Notes under the pieces: generated by a model | What the model was told of the DNA's origin: nothing | The model's database searches: none | What the model saw: the letters and a program-made list of their open reading frames with translations, nothing else | In this document: piece after piece, positions 35,801 to 50,199 of the stretch | How positions within the stretch are numbered: the first letter of the stretch is position 1 | How the letters are laid out: each line of letters begins with the position of its first letter | Made by a program: the position numbers and the translations under genes | Origin: Aphidius gifuensis | Lineage: Eukaryota; Arthropoda; Insecta; Hymenoptera; Braconidae | Assembly: GCF_014905175.1 (NCBI RefSeq) | Contig: NC_057791.1 | Span: forward strand, 21,800,537-21,864,536 | Length of the DNA stretch: 64,000 bases | Direction: 5' to 3'

Positions 35801-37289
35801 CAATCACATTTGGTGTGATAAATAAATAAAAAAAAAGTGAAATTTATTATTTCATTTGGTGTATTTATTTAAGTATTCATCAAAAAGACAGACACGATGT
35901 CTTGGGGTTCAAAAGTATCTTGTTGATTGATGAGGGAAAAAAATATATTTTTAGTTTATATTTCAAACACTTGGGAGGGGTATTTTTTTTTTTTTAATAT
36001 AAATATAAATAAAAAAAAAACATTGTGCACATGGTGACAGAAAAAGCAAGCTGATTGTTTCAAAAAAAAAAAAAATATAATTTGATAAATTATCGTATAG
36101 CAATTTAAATGAGATTAATGATTTTAATTGGCAAAAAAATAAAGCTAAGCTATGTTTTTTTCATTTAATTTATTTTAATACAATGATAAATTATAAAAAA
36201 AATAAATCAAGGATATAGAATGTTGTTGGAATTATAATAAAACAAAATAAGTGTGTAAATTTTTCTCTATATATTTGTTTGCATATTATTTTCTGGTTTT
36301 ATAAACCATGATAATAAATAAACGTTTACATATATTGTATGTGAAAAACTACTTGCTTCTGGTTTTATAGACAACTCAAACAATATGTAGAAAAAAAAAT
36401 TTTCACGACTGCATTCAAGTGTATATTTCTACATTTTTTCTGTCTGGATCGTTTTTTTCAGTCTCCATTTTATCCCAACAATTCTATTTATAAAAAAAAT
36501 AAAAACACTCTATGTTTATTTATTTAATTTCTTTAATATAAACACAACATTCGTTTAAATTAAAAAAAAATATTATGTAAGTATTAATTATTTAATGAAA
36601 CTAATTGTTAAATAATCTCTTGAAAATTAAAAAAAAATACAAATTGTTTTTTAACTTTAGAGCTTTTTAGTTGAGACACTATACTTGCAAGCTTCTATTA
36701 AAAATTAATAGGTCTTTGACAAGTATTGACTGACGACAAAGAAAAAAAAATATTCAAAAATTAAATTAAACAAGCAGGTAAATAAAAATCTTAAAAAATA
36801 GAAAAATAAAAATCTTTTTGTATGTTTAATTTCAAGGTTTAAAAAAATATAATACGTAATATACTAGAGTCAATAATAGAGACCACCTGAGAACAGGATT
36901 ACTACCTTTTATAACCATAACGAATTTAATAGTTTTAAATTTTCTTTTAATTTTTTTTTATCTTTATAATATATTTTGAAAAAAAAGGTTTTTTTTTAAA
37001 TTTATTTAAAATCTCAAAGAATAGTTTTAAAATATTTTTTATTTTTTAAATTTGAATATTTGAATTAAATAATTGATGAACAAGTGTTTTTTAAAATTTA
37101 TTCATTCATTTTTGACTTGTTTTATATTTGAAAATTTAAAACTTTCACCTCGTTTGATTTTTTTTTGTTTTTCATTTATTTATTTATTGTTGTCTTTAAA
37201 TGTCCTTGGATTTGACAATAGTTGATGGAATATAGAGAAAAGAAAATTTATACAAACTATATTTTCAGTTGTTCGGGTTGATGAACCGT

Positions 37290-37410
37290 TAAGTTTGTAT
37301 TATTTTTCATTTGTCGGCTCCCCAGGGTCTCTGAGGAACCACGGTGGGCTCTTTGACAGGGAGGTATTAAGACTTATTACGTTGCTGAAGCGTCGACTGG
37401 TTTTCACAAC
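37290..37410. promoter_or_regulatory. GC-elevated island, enhancer candidate
   Basis: GGCTCCCCAGGGTCTCTGAG and the following 70 bases (GGGCTCTTTGACAGGGAGG, CTGAAGCGTCGACTGG) are far richer in GC than the surrounding homopolymers. There is no open frame of note. Complex sequence kept in a decaying AT-rich intron suggests constraint. Confidence 0.3.
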
Positions 37411-39119
37411 ATGTAGTTCTTTATTTTATATTTTTTTTTTTCTTTTTTTATTTTCACCGCAGTACTCGTGAGAAACTAACAAACTCAATTTCACCCTTAT
37501 CTTGCTGAAAATATTTTTTTGCGTGCTGAATATATATTGTTTCGAAATCTTTTTTTTACTTTTCGAAATCTTTTTTTTTACTTTCCGAAATCTTTTCTTT
37601 TCTCCACTCATTTTTTTTTCAATTTTCGAAATATTCTTTATTTTTTTTTTTAAACTTGCTTTTTATGTATCTCGTTTTTTTTTTTTTATTATAATTTAAT
37701 ATTTTTATTTCAATTTGCAAACATGAAAAAAAATAAAAATGAGTGAGAGAAAAAAAAAAAGCATTTTGACATTCTAAATTCGCGTGAGACTGAATTTTTT
37801 TTTTTTTTTTTTGCAAACTGAATTATATGGGGCTTCGGAATTTCCGGTTCAGAAAATTTAAACCTTATATATTATTTTTTTCAACAACCTACCAATTTTT
37901 CTAGACACAATTTTTATTTATTCTCAATTTTTTTTTTTTTACATTTTTTTATTTTGCATTCGTGAATGACACTCTCATGTCCAGAATGTCAATGTAATGA
38001 AAAAAAAAAGTAAATATATTTCGACCAGTATGTGAATCATGCGCTGAGAAATAAATATATGAAAAAAAAAAAAAAATTAAATACCTTTGGGACAATGGAG
38101 AATGCACAAAGTTCTTGAGAAGCATCCGGTTTCCGATGTACTCAGATTCATGCATTCCTTATGATGAAGAGGCTCATATTTGATTCAAAAAAAATCATAA
38201 AGGTAAAAACTTTTGTGTGGCTTTAAAAATAAAATAAAATAACAAAGTAAAAATATATTTTTCGTATGGAATTTCCACTGATATCACCACGAAAATATAC
38301 ATGACTCAAATAACACACGTGAAAAAAAAAATATGCTTTTAAAAAAAAATCTCTCGAGTCGAGAAAATGACAGACAGGAAACCTCATGCCAGGAAGTTCG
38401 CCTGGTTTGTATAAACTTTATATTAACAAAAATAATTTTTTTTTCATCCAAACTTTTGATATATACACAAGACAAATAAACTATACCACAAACATCACCT
38501 TAAAAATTTTTTATACAAATAAATGGGAAAAATAAAAAATTCAATCTAAAAATATATAAAAAAATAAATTTTAAAAATTAAATTAACCTCGGTAAAAAAA
38601 AATTCTGGACCATAAAAAAAAAATCATAAAAGAACGATTAAAGTAATCCTTTCTCGTTCCATTTTATTGTCAAAGTAAAAAAGCAGAAAAAAATGAGAAA
38701 AAAATGCTCGTTAGTTGCAGTTAAGGGTTGCTTAAATTTATGAAAGAAAAAATAAAATAAAAAAATAAATATAATGTTGAATAAGTCGTCTCTGAGTTTG
38801 AAAGATCGACAAATTTTTTTTATTTTTTCATCTGCTTATTATATACTTTACCCGCATTCTCAGTGTTTTAAAACTTCTTCTCATTAAAAAGCCATTGACA
38901 TCGTTCCGGTAATTTCAGTCTCATTGTATATAAAATTTTTCTTGTTTACAAAAAAAAATCACATTGTTTTATTTATGATAATTTAAAATAAATAAATAAT
39001 AAAATTTTTATTTAATTAATTTTAAATTATTCGTGATTGTGAGAGGGTTAATAATTTATTTATTGAATAGATGTTATATAATAAATTGGTGAGAGAGAAT
39101 TTCTAGATGATCTTGAATT

Positions 39120-39380
39120 TGATGGGTGTCAGACACACATGTCAACCAATCTAATTTGTATATGTACTTGCATAACAATAGGGTTAAAAGGAGAAATTAT
39201 TACCACCCTTTTTTATATTTCTCTTTTTATTTTGCCACCACCATCATCATCATCATCGTCGTCATTTAACCCCTTGTGTACAACAACTTGCACGTCAATC
39301 ACCCTCAATCTCTCCGTCTGTCGCGATGAGTATATTCGACCTCGTTTTAGTCCAGAAGGCTGACATACCCGCTTCATTAA
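39120..39380. promoter_or_regulatory. GC-elevated island with CAT/CGT trinucleotide run
   Basis: Contains CCATCATCATCATCATCGTC near 39240, then unique sequence through CTGTCGCGATGAGTATATTC and TCCAGAAGGCTGACATACCC. A 74-codon frame here begins with low-complexity residues and has no recognisable domain. Confidence 0.25.
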
Positions 39381-42300
39381 ACTCTCAATAAAAAATCAAA
39401 AAAAATATATATATTTAGTTGTACAATGAGTACTCAATCTAAATTACATTGTTTGATTTTTTTTTTTTTTTTCTTTCTATTTAATAAATGACCAGGAGGT
39501 CATTTAAATCATGAAAATTTTAATTTATTCAATTGTCAATTTTTGATACACTGTTGTATTAAATTCTATTTTTTTTTTTCAAAACGAAATAAATTTTAAA
39601 TTATTAAAAATTTAAATATAAATGCAATAAATATTTAAAAAAATAAATTTTGTTTGATTTTTTAAAATTACACTGTTATTTCTCAGTTTCTAGTGAAAAA
39701 TTTACTTTTTTTTTTTTTTTAAATATTATTTTTTGTTTTGATTTAACAAATACATATTTATAAACAATAATATAGTTATTTTACTATTATATATAATATC
39801 AAATTAAAATTCTTGAACAATATTTTTCATCATTTTTTATATTTATAGATGTATTTTTTTTGTATAAATATTGTCAAGAGAGAATGACACATGTTGGACA
39901 AGTTACTTTTCTTCTTCAATACAAAATCACATTAAATGTTGTAATATCAACTTGATTTATTTTTATATTAACTTGAAATAAAACTGTGAATTATTCTTTG
40001 AATTGTTCAAGAAAATAAAAAAAACCAGTCTTGAACCAGATGATGATGATCATCATCATCATCATGATAGTTACGACTCTATTTACTCTGCTGAGTAAAA
40101 TTAAAACATTTATATGTACTCCAAAGAATTTTTATATATAAATTTTTTATTTCTCTTTATTTAAACAGAACAAAGAATTTTTTAATCATCTTTTTTGTTT
40201 GATAATTTGAGCATGTTAAACATCATATAAAAAAAAATGTATTTAGTTGATATTTAAAATATTTTCTAAAACGCGTTTAAACTTGCTTATAACATATTAT
40301 ATACCTGTGGATATTAACTTTTAATAAATGTATAGACACATTCCCAAAGTCTCAACTCGAACTTGGTAATTATGAGATATTAACCAGTAATTTATAGCCA
40401 CCTTGTTGTCCTTCATATCAACAAACTGGCTGATCTTCTCCTCATCATTACCTTTTTTTCTTTTCATTCTCAATTTTTTAATTCCCCATTTTTTTTTATT
40501 TATATTCTCAAATATTTATCACATTTTTATTTCATACATCAAACATAAAATAGTGTCAAATAAATTATTACAATTTAATCAATTTTAATAAAATATATTC
40601 GTTATCATTTTCGTGATTGATAAATTTATTTCAATTTTTTTTTTTCAATATTCATGTTGAGATAATCACGTGGGTTTAAAGCAATGTTTCTTATCGTAAA
40701 ATATATATTATTATATTTTTTTTCAAGCTTCTTGATTCAGTTGCCACTGTGATAAACAAACTGCTAATCTTTTCAAGATATATATATAAAAATAAATGAC
40801 GACATCTAGATATATTTATGACAGTCAGTATTTTGCTCCAATTTCTTTTTTTTCCAACTAAAGTTATATTGTTGTTGTTGTTTTATTATATTTTTTTTTT
40901 TTTTAGAACGTGATGATTCAAGCCGACAAAGATATTTTTATTACACTTTTGGTATCTTTGTTCTTGTTTGTATCACGAGTGGGTTCATCAGATTTACACT
41001 TGTGCAAAAAAAAAAATATAATATAAAATATATACCAGTGGGTGTATGAAGGATAGATATATTTTTTTTATTTTATGTTAGATCACACTTGGCTTAGTTT
41101 TATGTGTGTATATAGATGATCATACAGACACAGGAAGTTCTTTTTGCTAAAGTGAGTTCAAAGAGTTACAATAATGGCTGTAATAAATTTGATAAAACTC
41201 AACTGATACTGTCAAAAGTACTAGTTCCATCACTGTTTGTTTTCTCAAGTTTCATTTAATTTTTTTATTTTATTTATATTGTAAAAAAAAAAACCATACA
41301 CTTGTGTATAACAAAGAAGTCTTATACAATTTTATTTATATTTTTATTATAAATTTTTAAATTTATTTAAAATAATAAATGCAATATTAATTTGGGATAT
41401 AAATAAATGATAATTTCATTGGATTTTTAGTTGTTTAAATAGTTTTTTTTGTTGTTAATTATTTTTGAATTTTGAGACAAAATTAGATAGTATATTAATT
41501 ATTTTGAAAAAGCAGTGGGATTTAATTTGAAAGGGTTATAAAGTTTTTAGTTATAAATTGTTGAGACTTGTTATAACTGGTCGAGATACATAGAGCCATG
41601 AGACGAATAGTAATTTGTCAACAGTGTATACAAGCTAATTAAAGCTCATCAAATTACTAGGGGGTATTATTGAAGCTTCACTTGACACCCATGATAATAC
41701 TGTTCATACATTACATATATTACATGCGTACACCCAGCTATCATCAAAAATTTATTCATCCAAGATTTATTTAATTATATTTTTTAAAATACTAATTATT
41801 AAAATAAATACAAATTTGAATAATTAAATTTAAACGACAATGTAAATTTTTTAAAACATAAAAATTCAATTAGCATTTGCATTTTTAATTTGTAAAAAAA
41901 AATGTAAAATATACATGAATTTTGAAATGAAAAAAAATAACCAACTAAAAATATATTTATCGAGTTTTTTTTTTTAATTTTATTTTTTTCAAGTCGTTAA
42001 TTATGTAATGGCAAACACCTGATAACAATTGAATTTTTTTTTCTTTTAATTTTCGCAGTACTTATTGTGAAAAAAAATATAAAAGAAAATTTTTTTTTTT
42101 TATTTCTTTGAAGGTTTTTTAATTAAAAATGTAAAATAATTATTTTTGGTATTAATTTATATTGTTAATAATGAAAGTAGAATTATTATTTTTATATTTT
42201 TTAAATTGTAATAATTGTTGGAGAGAGCGATGAAAGTTATACGACATAGCAGAGATATTGGAAAAGTTGTAATGCACTTGAGAAATGACGATAAACTTGA

Positions 42301-44029
42301 GTTATAAGGGATTGTATAAAGCTTTTCGTGAAGTACTTGTGAAATTGGGTTGTTGAACGAAAATCGATATTTTATAAGCATCAGGAGGTTGTAGACAATT
42401 TGGCATTGTCGTGACGAGACTCAGCAGCATCGTTATGCCAAAAAAAAAAAAAACAAATAAATAAATATAAAATTCATTCAGGCTAAGAGAATATAAAAAA
42501 GCTCATAAATTTAATCTAGCTTCAATTTTTCCCTTAAATTCAAATTGATATGAATTTTTTTTCCGCAATTCAATTCTTATTCAAATTTAAAAGAAAAAAA
42601 ACAATATATTTAAATTTAATTAATGTATTTTATCAACTTTTATTCATATTCTTAAAATTACACAAAAAAAAAAAAAATTCACATTTTCATTTTTAAAAAG
42701 CAATTTTTCTGCAATTTAATTATTTTAATTAAAAAAATATATTATTATACAAATTTATTTATTTATTTAGTTATTTATTCATATTTTGAAATTGTTGAAA
42801 AATAAATTACACATAATTTCCCTTTAAAAATGTATGAAAAAAATTTTCGCAATTTAAAAAAAAAAAATATAATTTACATATTTTTTCAATTTTAATTAAT
42901 TAATTTATAAATCTTCTCAAGGTTATATTTGAAAAAAAAAAAAATAAATATTTGCTCTTTGGAAAATGTATTTATATCAATAAAAATCGACAAGTTTTCA
43001 AACTTAATTTATTTTTTTTTCCATCAAGAATATTTTTATCGATCAAGTGAGATATACACACGGGAGTTGTGTTGCGATTATCCCCAAGAGATACGTGAAT
43101 ATTTGGATGAATAGTCTTGAAAATAAATAAGCCAAGGAGTGTATATAAAAAAAAAATATATCTGAGAAAAAAAAATGTATATTCAGTTTAGTTTTTATAT
43201 ATAATTATACAGACGAGGGAGAAATACATGGCACTTTCGCAATCTTGATTCTCGAAGGTATTTCCAAAGGCATCATCATCAAAATGACTCATCCTTCAAT
43301 AATTCATTCATCATCAAATATTAATAATTTTTTAATCCAACTCTAATTATCATTATATACACTTGTGATATTTAACTTGTTAAATTCTTATCGCAAAAAA
43401 AGTAATCAATTTATAAAAAAAAAAGAAAGTTTTATGGCAATTTATTTATTTGCATTTTACAAAGTAGAAACTCGAAATATTTTGTAATTTAAAAAAAAAA
43501 AAAAAACGAATTAGTAGTTGAACATTGACCGCATAACTTGAAAAATATTTTTCGTAAAATTTACTTTTAAATAATTAACTATATACATTTTTTCTTTCAA
43601 TCCGTTATTTTTTTTTTTTAATTATTTTTAACCCTTTCATTTATTCAATTTTCATTTAGTACGAAGAAAAAAAAAAAAATAATTCTTTTAAAAAAAAGCA
43701 AAAAATAAAAAAAAAAATTTGAAAAGGCTCATTAAAAATCTTTTGATCGTGCCGACATGTTCTATGAAGTATGTAGTTGCGAGCACTAATGACAACATGC
43801 ACCGTTATAAATATATCGCAGTTTTTGAAAAATTAAAAAATTTATATAAAAAAAATATAATAATAAATATTTTATAAATCATGAGAAATACTTTCTATAA
43901 TTTTTTCCTTTTTTCAAGTTGGCCCTTGAATAATAAATCACATAGTTGAGAAATAATATTTGCGTTTGAATGGACGATTTGAAATCTAATACTGAATATT
44001 TTTTTTTTTCATACAAAAAAATGTTTGTA

Positions 44030-44290
44030 TAGGTATGCGAGTGTGTTAAGGATCCAGACGACAGAGTGAGAAACCTGGCGCAGAATGAGAAAGATGAATA
44101 GAATGTTTTTTTTTTTTTTTATTTAATTTTTTTTGCTCTCTTTAACTCCCGACGCGGCATTCCTTTGGTCCAGCATGTCTCGCAACCTGCGTTTGTATGT
44201 GCCTTCGGCCTCTCAGTTTAACCTGCAGTCCAACACACTATTATGTCTGACCCAAGGTGCTCCCACATTTAACTATGTATATACATACAA
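44030..44290. promoter_or_regulatory. GC-elevated island, enhancer candidate
   Basis: Two blocks, 44033-44100 (GGATCCAGACGACAGAGTGA) and 44140-44270 (GACGCGGCATTCCTTTGGTC; TCAGTTTAACCTGCAGTCCA), are separated by poly-T. A 79-codon frame crosses the second block but has no conserved features. Confidence 0.3.
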
Positions 44291-44519
44291 AACACCTTTG
44301 TATTATATTCACCTTTTTTATTATTTTATTTTTCAATATAAAATTTTTAATTTACCATTAAATTCCAAGTAAAATGCAATTTTTAAATTAATTTTTCTTT
44401 TCTTTTTTTTTTGTTGAATTAGATATTTTAATTTTTTCTAAGCAAAGTTTATTTATATTGGCTAGTTTATAGTGTCACTTGTTTGCCTACTGTATATGAA
44501 AAGGAAATAAATAATAATT

Positions 44520-45030
44520 TTTTTTTTTTATATAAAATTTCTAATTAACTAGTATATTTTGAATTGAAATTTTATTTACATTTTTTTTGGTAATTAAATC
44601 TAGTTATTTAGTTTTACTGCTAAGAAATTAAAATTGAAAAAAATTTTTTTTAATATAAAACGTCTAATTAGTCATTAAATTTTAAATAAAAGTTTATCTT
44701 TTAATTTTCTTTTTAAACTAGATTTATTTATTTAAATATTTAAATATTTATTTAATTTTTTTTCAATTAATTAAATTTATTTATTCAATTTTACCACGTA
44801 GAAATCAAAATTAAAAAAAAACTTTTTTTCACTATAAAATTTGCAGTTTTTTTTTGCCATTAAATTTCAAATAAAAATTTATTTTCTTTCAAAATTAGAT
44901 ATGTTTATTTAAATAAATAAACAATTATTTAAATTTTTTAAATTAATTAAATTCATTTTGTATTTAATTTCACCAACTTGAAATTAAAAAAAAAATTCTT
45001 TTCGATATAAAATTTCGATGGAATTAATTT
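44520..45030 (+). repeat. Degenerate long tandem repeat, family 1 (about four units)
   Basis: ATATAAAATTTCTAATTA (44530), ATATAAAACGTCTAATTA (44653), CTATAAAATTTGCAG (44831) and ATATAAAATTTCGATGG (45004) mark successive units. The first three also carry TTTTACC/TTTTACT followed by GAAATTAAAATT-type sequence. Spacing is roughly 120-180 bp. Heavy divergence shows the repeat is old. Confidence 0.5.
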
Positions 45031-45494
45031 TATAAATTTTTCGTTCAACTAAATATATCAATTATTTAAATAAACTAAATTTACAAATTTAATTTATGAC
45101 AAAGTTAATAGTTTCACTTGTTTGCTTCTTCATCAGTTGAATAATAATTTTATATCAACTGATTTTTTTTTTTTATCCTTAATCGCTTTGTATTAGTCAC
45201 GATGGATTAGGTTTCGACATTCAGCCGTTGGTTCTCTGTGGTAATATTTAGTATTCAAAAACACGTATTACAACTTATGATGTCTTTATCGAATATCTCT
45301 ATTTGTCACCGTCAATTATTATTATCATATTTAAAACATTTAATCGCAAAAATAAAAACAATATTCTCAAATTTAACTCCACATAATACCTCCAAAAAAG
45401 CACCTCCAAAAACCATAAAAATCATGCAATTTATTTTTTTTAAAACAACAATTGAATTAAATATTTAAACAAGTGATTTTAATCTACTAATTCT

Positions 45495-45560
45495 ATAGGC
45501 TCGTTAGCATATATAATCCGGTGGGAACGCCGGATGTATCTTGCACATTGTATGATACAG
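45495..45560. promoter_or_regulatory. Small GC-rich stem-loop island
   Basis: ATCCGG, loop TGGGAACG, CCGGAT forms a perfect 6-bp stem at about 45517-45536, within otherwise AT-only DNA. No RNA family was recognised. Confidence 0.3.
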
Positions 45561-46100
45561 ATCTTTTTTTTTTATTTTTTAAAAATCAAGTTCAAAAGTC
45601 AACTTAAAACAAAAAAAAAATTATAATTTCTCAAAAAATAAAATAACCAAGAATTAATTTAAATAACAATAAATGAAAAAAAAAAAATGCTTTTTTGGAG
45701 TACTTTAAAAATGCTTTTCACGTGAGTTTATATTTAATTTTTGAATTTTTTTTTTTTCAAAAGAGCATACACATCGTTTAGCTGGTTTCTCTGCAAAGAT
45801 GTAGGTGTGTTTGCTGTTTATATATATATAAATAAAAGAGGCGCTTTAAGATAGAAAGAGAAAAAAAATTCATCCAAGGCATGGGAGTGGAATGTGGCCA
45901 ATGCATAAACTATAGCACTTTGAGAATTCCAGTGAGGCCCTTTGGGTTACTCTTTATACCTCCTCATTCTCCTCCTCATCAATCGTCTACAGTTTGCAAA
46001 TTTACCACATCTGTACATTTAAATTTACAATGTATATATGCATGTTTAAATATGAACAATATATTGATTGGTCTTGTCGGTGTGTATATATTTACTAGTT

Positions 46101-46140
46101 AATATTTTGAGTATGTACTTGATATTTTGAGTATGTACTG
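46101..46140. repeat. 20-bp tandem duplication
   Basis: ATATTTTGAGTATGTACT occurs twice head to tail (46101-46120 and 46121-46140) with differences only at the outermost bases, indicating a recent slip or duplication. Confidence 0.85.
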
Positions 46141-47089
46141 ATATTTAAGTGCAAATTTCGATTGTACATAGGTACTCTTGTATCCTCGTGGTTGCAATAT
46201 CATCACTGATCAATATCAAGTATATATTTTCAGGTAAAATATCTGTCTGGATAAATTTAAAAAAAAAAATATACTTTACTCTTTTTTTTTTTTTTTTGGG
46301 GAGAGAAATATTTTTATTTTTTGAAAATAATTAAAGTTCGTTTATAATGATTTTAATCGGTATTTTAAATCTCAATTATTTTCATGATATGTGGATAATT
46401 TTTATATATTTTTTATTATGATGGAAAAATTTTAATTAAGTAATAAAATTTCCTTTTTTTTTTTTTTTTATTAAAATATATAACGAAGGGCTTGAGTCAA
46501 GAGTTAATATAATTTTTTGACTTGATGGAATTTGAGTCATATAAAGTTGACTTATTTTTGTGATAAATTTTGATAGTTAACTTTGAAAAATAACAACAAT
46601 AAATTAACAATTAAATTTGGAAAGATAACTTTATAGAGATTTTGACAATTTTTGTTATTTTAATTGTTAATTTATTGTTGTTATTTTTTGAAGAAAATTA
46701 TTTAAATTTATTACATGAATAAGTCAACTTTTTTATTGACTCATCTCTCCTTGATTCTGTGTCATTTTTAAGTCGACTTGCCAAAAAGTTACAAGTGACT
46801 CATCAAGTCAATTATTATTATTAATGTTAATACATAAAATTAAAGTTTAAATTTTTTTTTTAAATTTGATATATCTACTTTTTAAATATTTTTAAATCCT
46901 CGAGAGAAAATAAAAAATGAAAAAAAAAAAAGTTAATGACTTTATTTTAGTATGTAAGAATTATAAAATTATTCAAGATTAAAAGAATTATTTTTTTTTC
47001 ATTTATTATTCATTAATATTGTTGAAAAATTGTGGTTTAATTAAGAGACTATAAAAATAAGTAAAAAAAAGAAATTATGATAAATTATA

Positions 47090-47310
47090 TGTGAAACAGA
47101 TTTTGTGATTGTGCATGTGTTGGTTCATCCGGTGTGAAGAGTACAGCACGTGTCAGACAACAAGTAAGAGTGTTGGTTATGATGTTTTTATTTATTTAAT
47201 TTTTTTTTTTTCATTTAATATACATCTCATAAAACAACGTCAGTATGACGAGGAGGACCAACGTCCGGAGGCAAATATTGGGGTGTAATCACGTGGGTTG
47301 AAATTTAACA
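47090..47310. promoter_or_regulatory. GC-elevated island with CACGTG E-boxes
   Basis: Contains GTACAGCACGTGTCAGACAA near 47140 and TAATCACGTGGGTT at 47286-47299. The latter 14-mer recurs exactly at 40663-40676, and its ACGTGGGTTGAA part recurs inverted at 47437-47448. CACGTG is the palindromic bHLH site. This is a plausible intronic enhancer. Confidence 0.35.
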
Positions 47311-50199
47311 AAACCCCTCACAAAATGTAAAATAAAAAATTTTTGTGCAGTGTGTCACATAAAGAATATTTATGAAGTTACCAAATAGTCAAGATATATT
47401 TATGTATACATTTTTTTTTTTTTGTCCATTTTATACTTCAACCCACGTACTTATATTTAAATGCATTCCAGTTGAAACAAAAAAATAAAAGTAAGAAATA
47501 TATTACCATCTAAAAATGAGTATTTTTTTTTTTTGTTTATGGTTTTTTTTATTATTGTTATTTAATATTAATAAACATTTAATTTAACATTTTTTAACAT
47601 GTTTAAATTGTTATTTTAAATGTTAATTTTTAAGTTAAACTGAACAATATTTTCTGTATTGATTTTTCAAATTTAATTAGGATTTTTAAGATAAAAAAAA
47701 ATTACTCCAAAGTCCAAAATTGAATATTTATTTTTTTTGTTTATAATTAATTATTTAATTATGAATAAATATTAAATTTGACATTTTAAAATTGTTATTT
47801 TAAATGTTAATTATTAAACCACAATAAATAATATTTTTTTTCTCAATTTTTTTGAATGAAAAAAATGAAAAATGTCAAATTAATTGTGAAATAAAATTAA
47901 TTTAATAATTTTAGTTTAATATTTTATACAAAATTAATCAAATTTAACAATATTTAATGCTTTTTCACTGTCAAATTATATATAAAGCACTTTAAGCAAA
48001 ATTAACATGTTCCCAGTTTTGGATTATAATACAATAATAATACCTTTGACACATACAAACCTTCAACACAATTTAGCTGATGGCTCGTTATTGGTAAAAC
48101 CACATGGTAGCAATAGCAGTGTCAGTTCATCCGTGCAATATGACCCTTTCAAGCTTGTTCATTTTATTTTAAACAAAAAAAAAGCACCATTTTTTTATTT
48201 TTATTTTCTACTTGATGGCTATATTGTTTTGACTTATCGCCATCAGACCGTGGCCCTTTTGTATTAAATCATTTTATTTCATGATCAATCGATAATGTTA
48301 AAAACTCCTTTTTTCATAAATTTTTATTGGATAAAATAAAATAGTTAATAAAAATTTACTTCAAGTATTTTTTAATATTACTTGAATGATGCTAAATTAT
48401 TATTTTATTTTTTTTAATTTATTTTTTTAGACTGTACTGAGTGCTTGAGAATTTCATTATCATATTTCTCCAAGGTTTTAAGATCCCTGAAAATTATGAA
48501 GATTCTGTGGTAGATAATGAAACAAAGTGCTTGAAATAATATTAAAATAAAAAATATAAAAAGTTACTTCAAGCTTAGTAAAATTGATATTAAAAAAAAA
48601 TTTTAATTCTCTCAGCAATAATAATTAATTGATAAACTTTTATATGTTCAGCTTTTAAAAAATAATAAAGATTAAATTTATTATTTTCTATGTTTTATCT
48701 ATAACCATAAACTTTAGAAAAATAAAAAATTGAAACAAATGAAAAAATAGACAGGTCATTGATGTAAAATGCGCTTTTTTTTTTTCTATTCTCTAGATGC
48801 TTCATCATCACTCCATTGAGATTTAGAAATTAAAAAAAAAACAATAAAAAAGGTCTTTTTTACCCTTGAGATAATGTCGAAAGACTCAAAGATATTAAAA
48901 AAAAAAAAAAATTTCAATGTATGTAGGTCGTTGCCGCAATTTCAATAATTACTGTGAGCCATACAATATATTTTTTTTTATTTTCCAAATGCTCTTTTTC
49001 TGTTATTTCATGTATTTTTTCTTATGCAAAAAAATAGAGCAATATTGGAGCAGACACAGGTGGTCGCTGTCAAAGCCTTAAAAATCGCAAAAATAAAAAC
49101 GACATAATTAAAAAAAATATATAAAAACAAGTGGTTACCAAGTACTTGTACAATTCTATCTTACTTGACTCACTCGCATGTTTAACTCCAAAGTGATTTA
49201 CTCTTTTTTTTCCTCAATTTATCTTGTTGATTTTTTATGGCTTATCTACTGTGTGTGTGAAGCTTGATGAAATAAATAAATATAAATAAAATGACATTAG
49301 GTTGAATGAAGATTGACAAATAATAAAAAATATTATGGTAAAAAAATAAAAGGAGAAATAAAGATGCTAAAGTGAGGAAAGCGATGATGATAGAAGTTGG
49401 GATGAGTGGTGACTCAAAATGGGTATCCACTCAGCCACAACAAATGGACAGGACATGACCGGTCTCATATAGACTCTTCTCATCTTTTGCGTATTTTAAA
49501 GACAGGTTTGTACACGCATCAACGTGTTCCCAGGAGCTAAAAAGATATTCTTTCTTCAGTATACAATATATATTTCGATTGTTTAAACTCAACGGGTCGT
49601 CAAGGTTTTTTTTTTTTTTTATTTATTGGCTCCATTCTGTACTCACTGTGAATACATTAGTATTTTTTATTTTTTTATTTACATTTTACTTTCAATTTTT
49701 GTTTGAATATGTTTTTTTTTTTTTTTTATATTTTTATTATTTATCTTTACTTCAGCTCTTGTGAGCTTTTTTTGGTTACTTAATTTTTTTTATCATCTTC
49801 ATTTTCTTGAGTTGATAAAAGCTCGCAAGCTTGCACCCTCAAATGATGGAGCCACAAGTATTTTGATTTTTTTTTTTTTTAATTTAACTTTTTCTCATTT
49901 CGTCTTGTTTCATATATAGTTTTTATTTTATTTATTTAATTTTTTTTTTTAGTTTGTTTTTCATTCTTCGGTGGGCCTCGCATACTTTACCGCCACCAGA
50001 GTAACCAAAGACCGGTTGTGTACATGTTACTTGTATGTGTATATAAGATAAAATTTAAAAAAAAAAAATTAATCGAAAATATATATATAAATTTAAAAAA
50101 AAAATAAATGATTATTGTTTTAAATAGTTGATGATAAAGTCAAGTATGCAAATTTAATTATTATTATTTTTTTTTTTTTCAATTATAAATTACGAATGT

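Noticed and set aside
44133..44372. 79-codon frame with a complex N-terminal part
   Set aside because: The complex part is not recognisable as any protein and runs into poly-T; treated as regulatory sequence.
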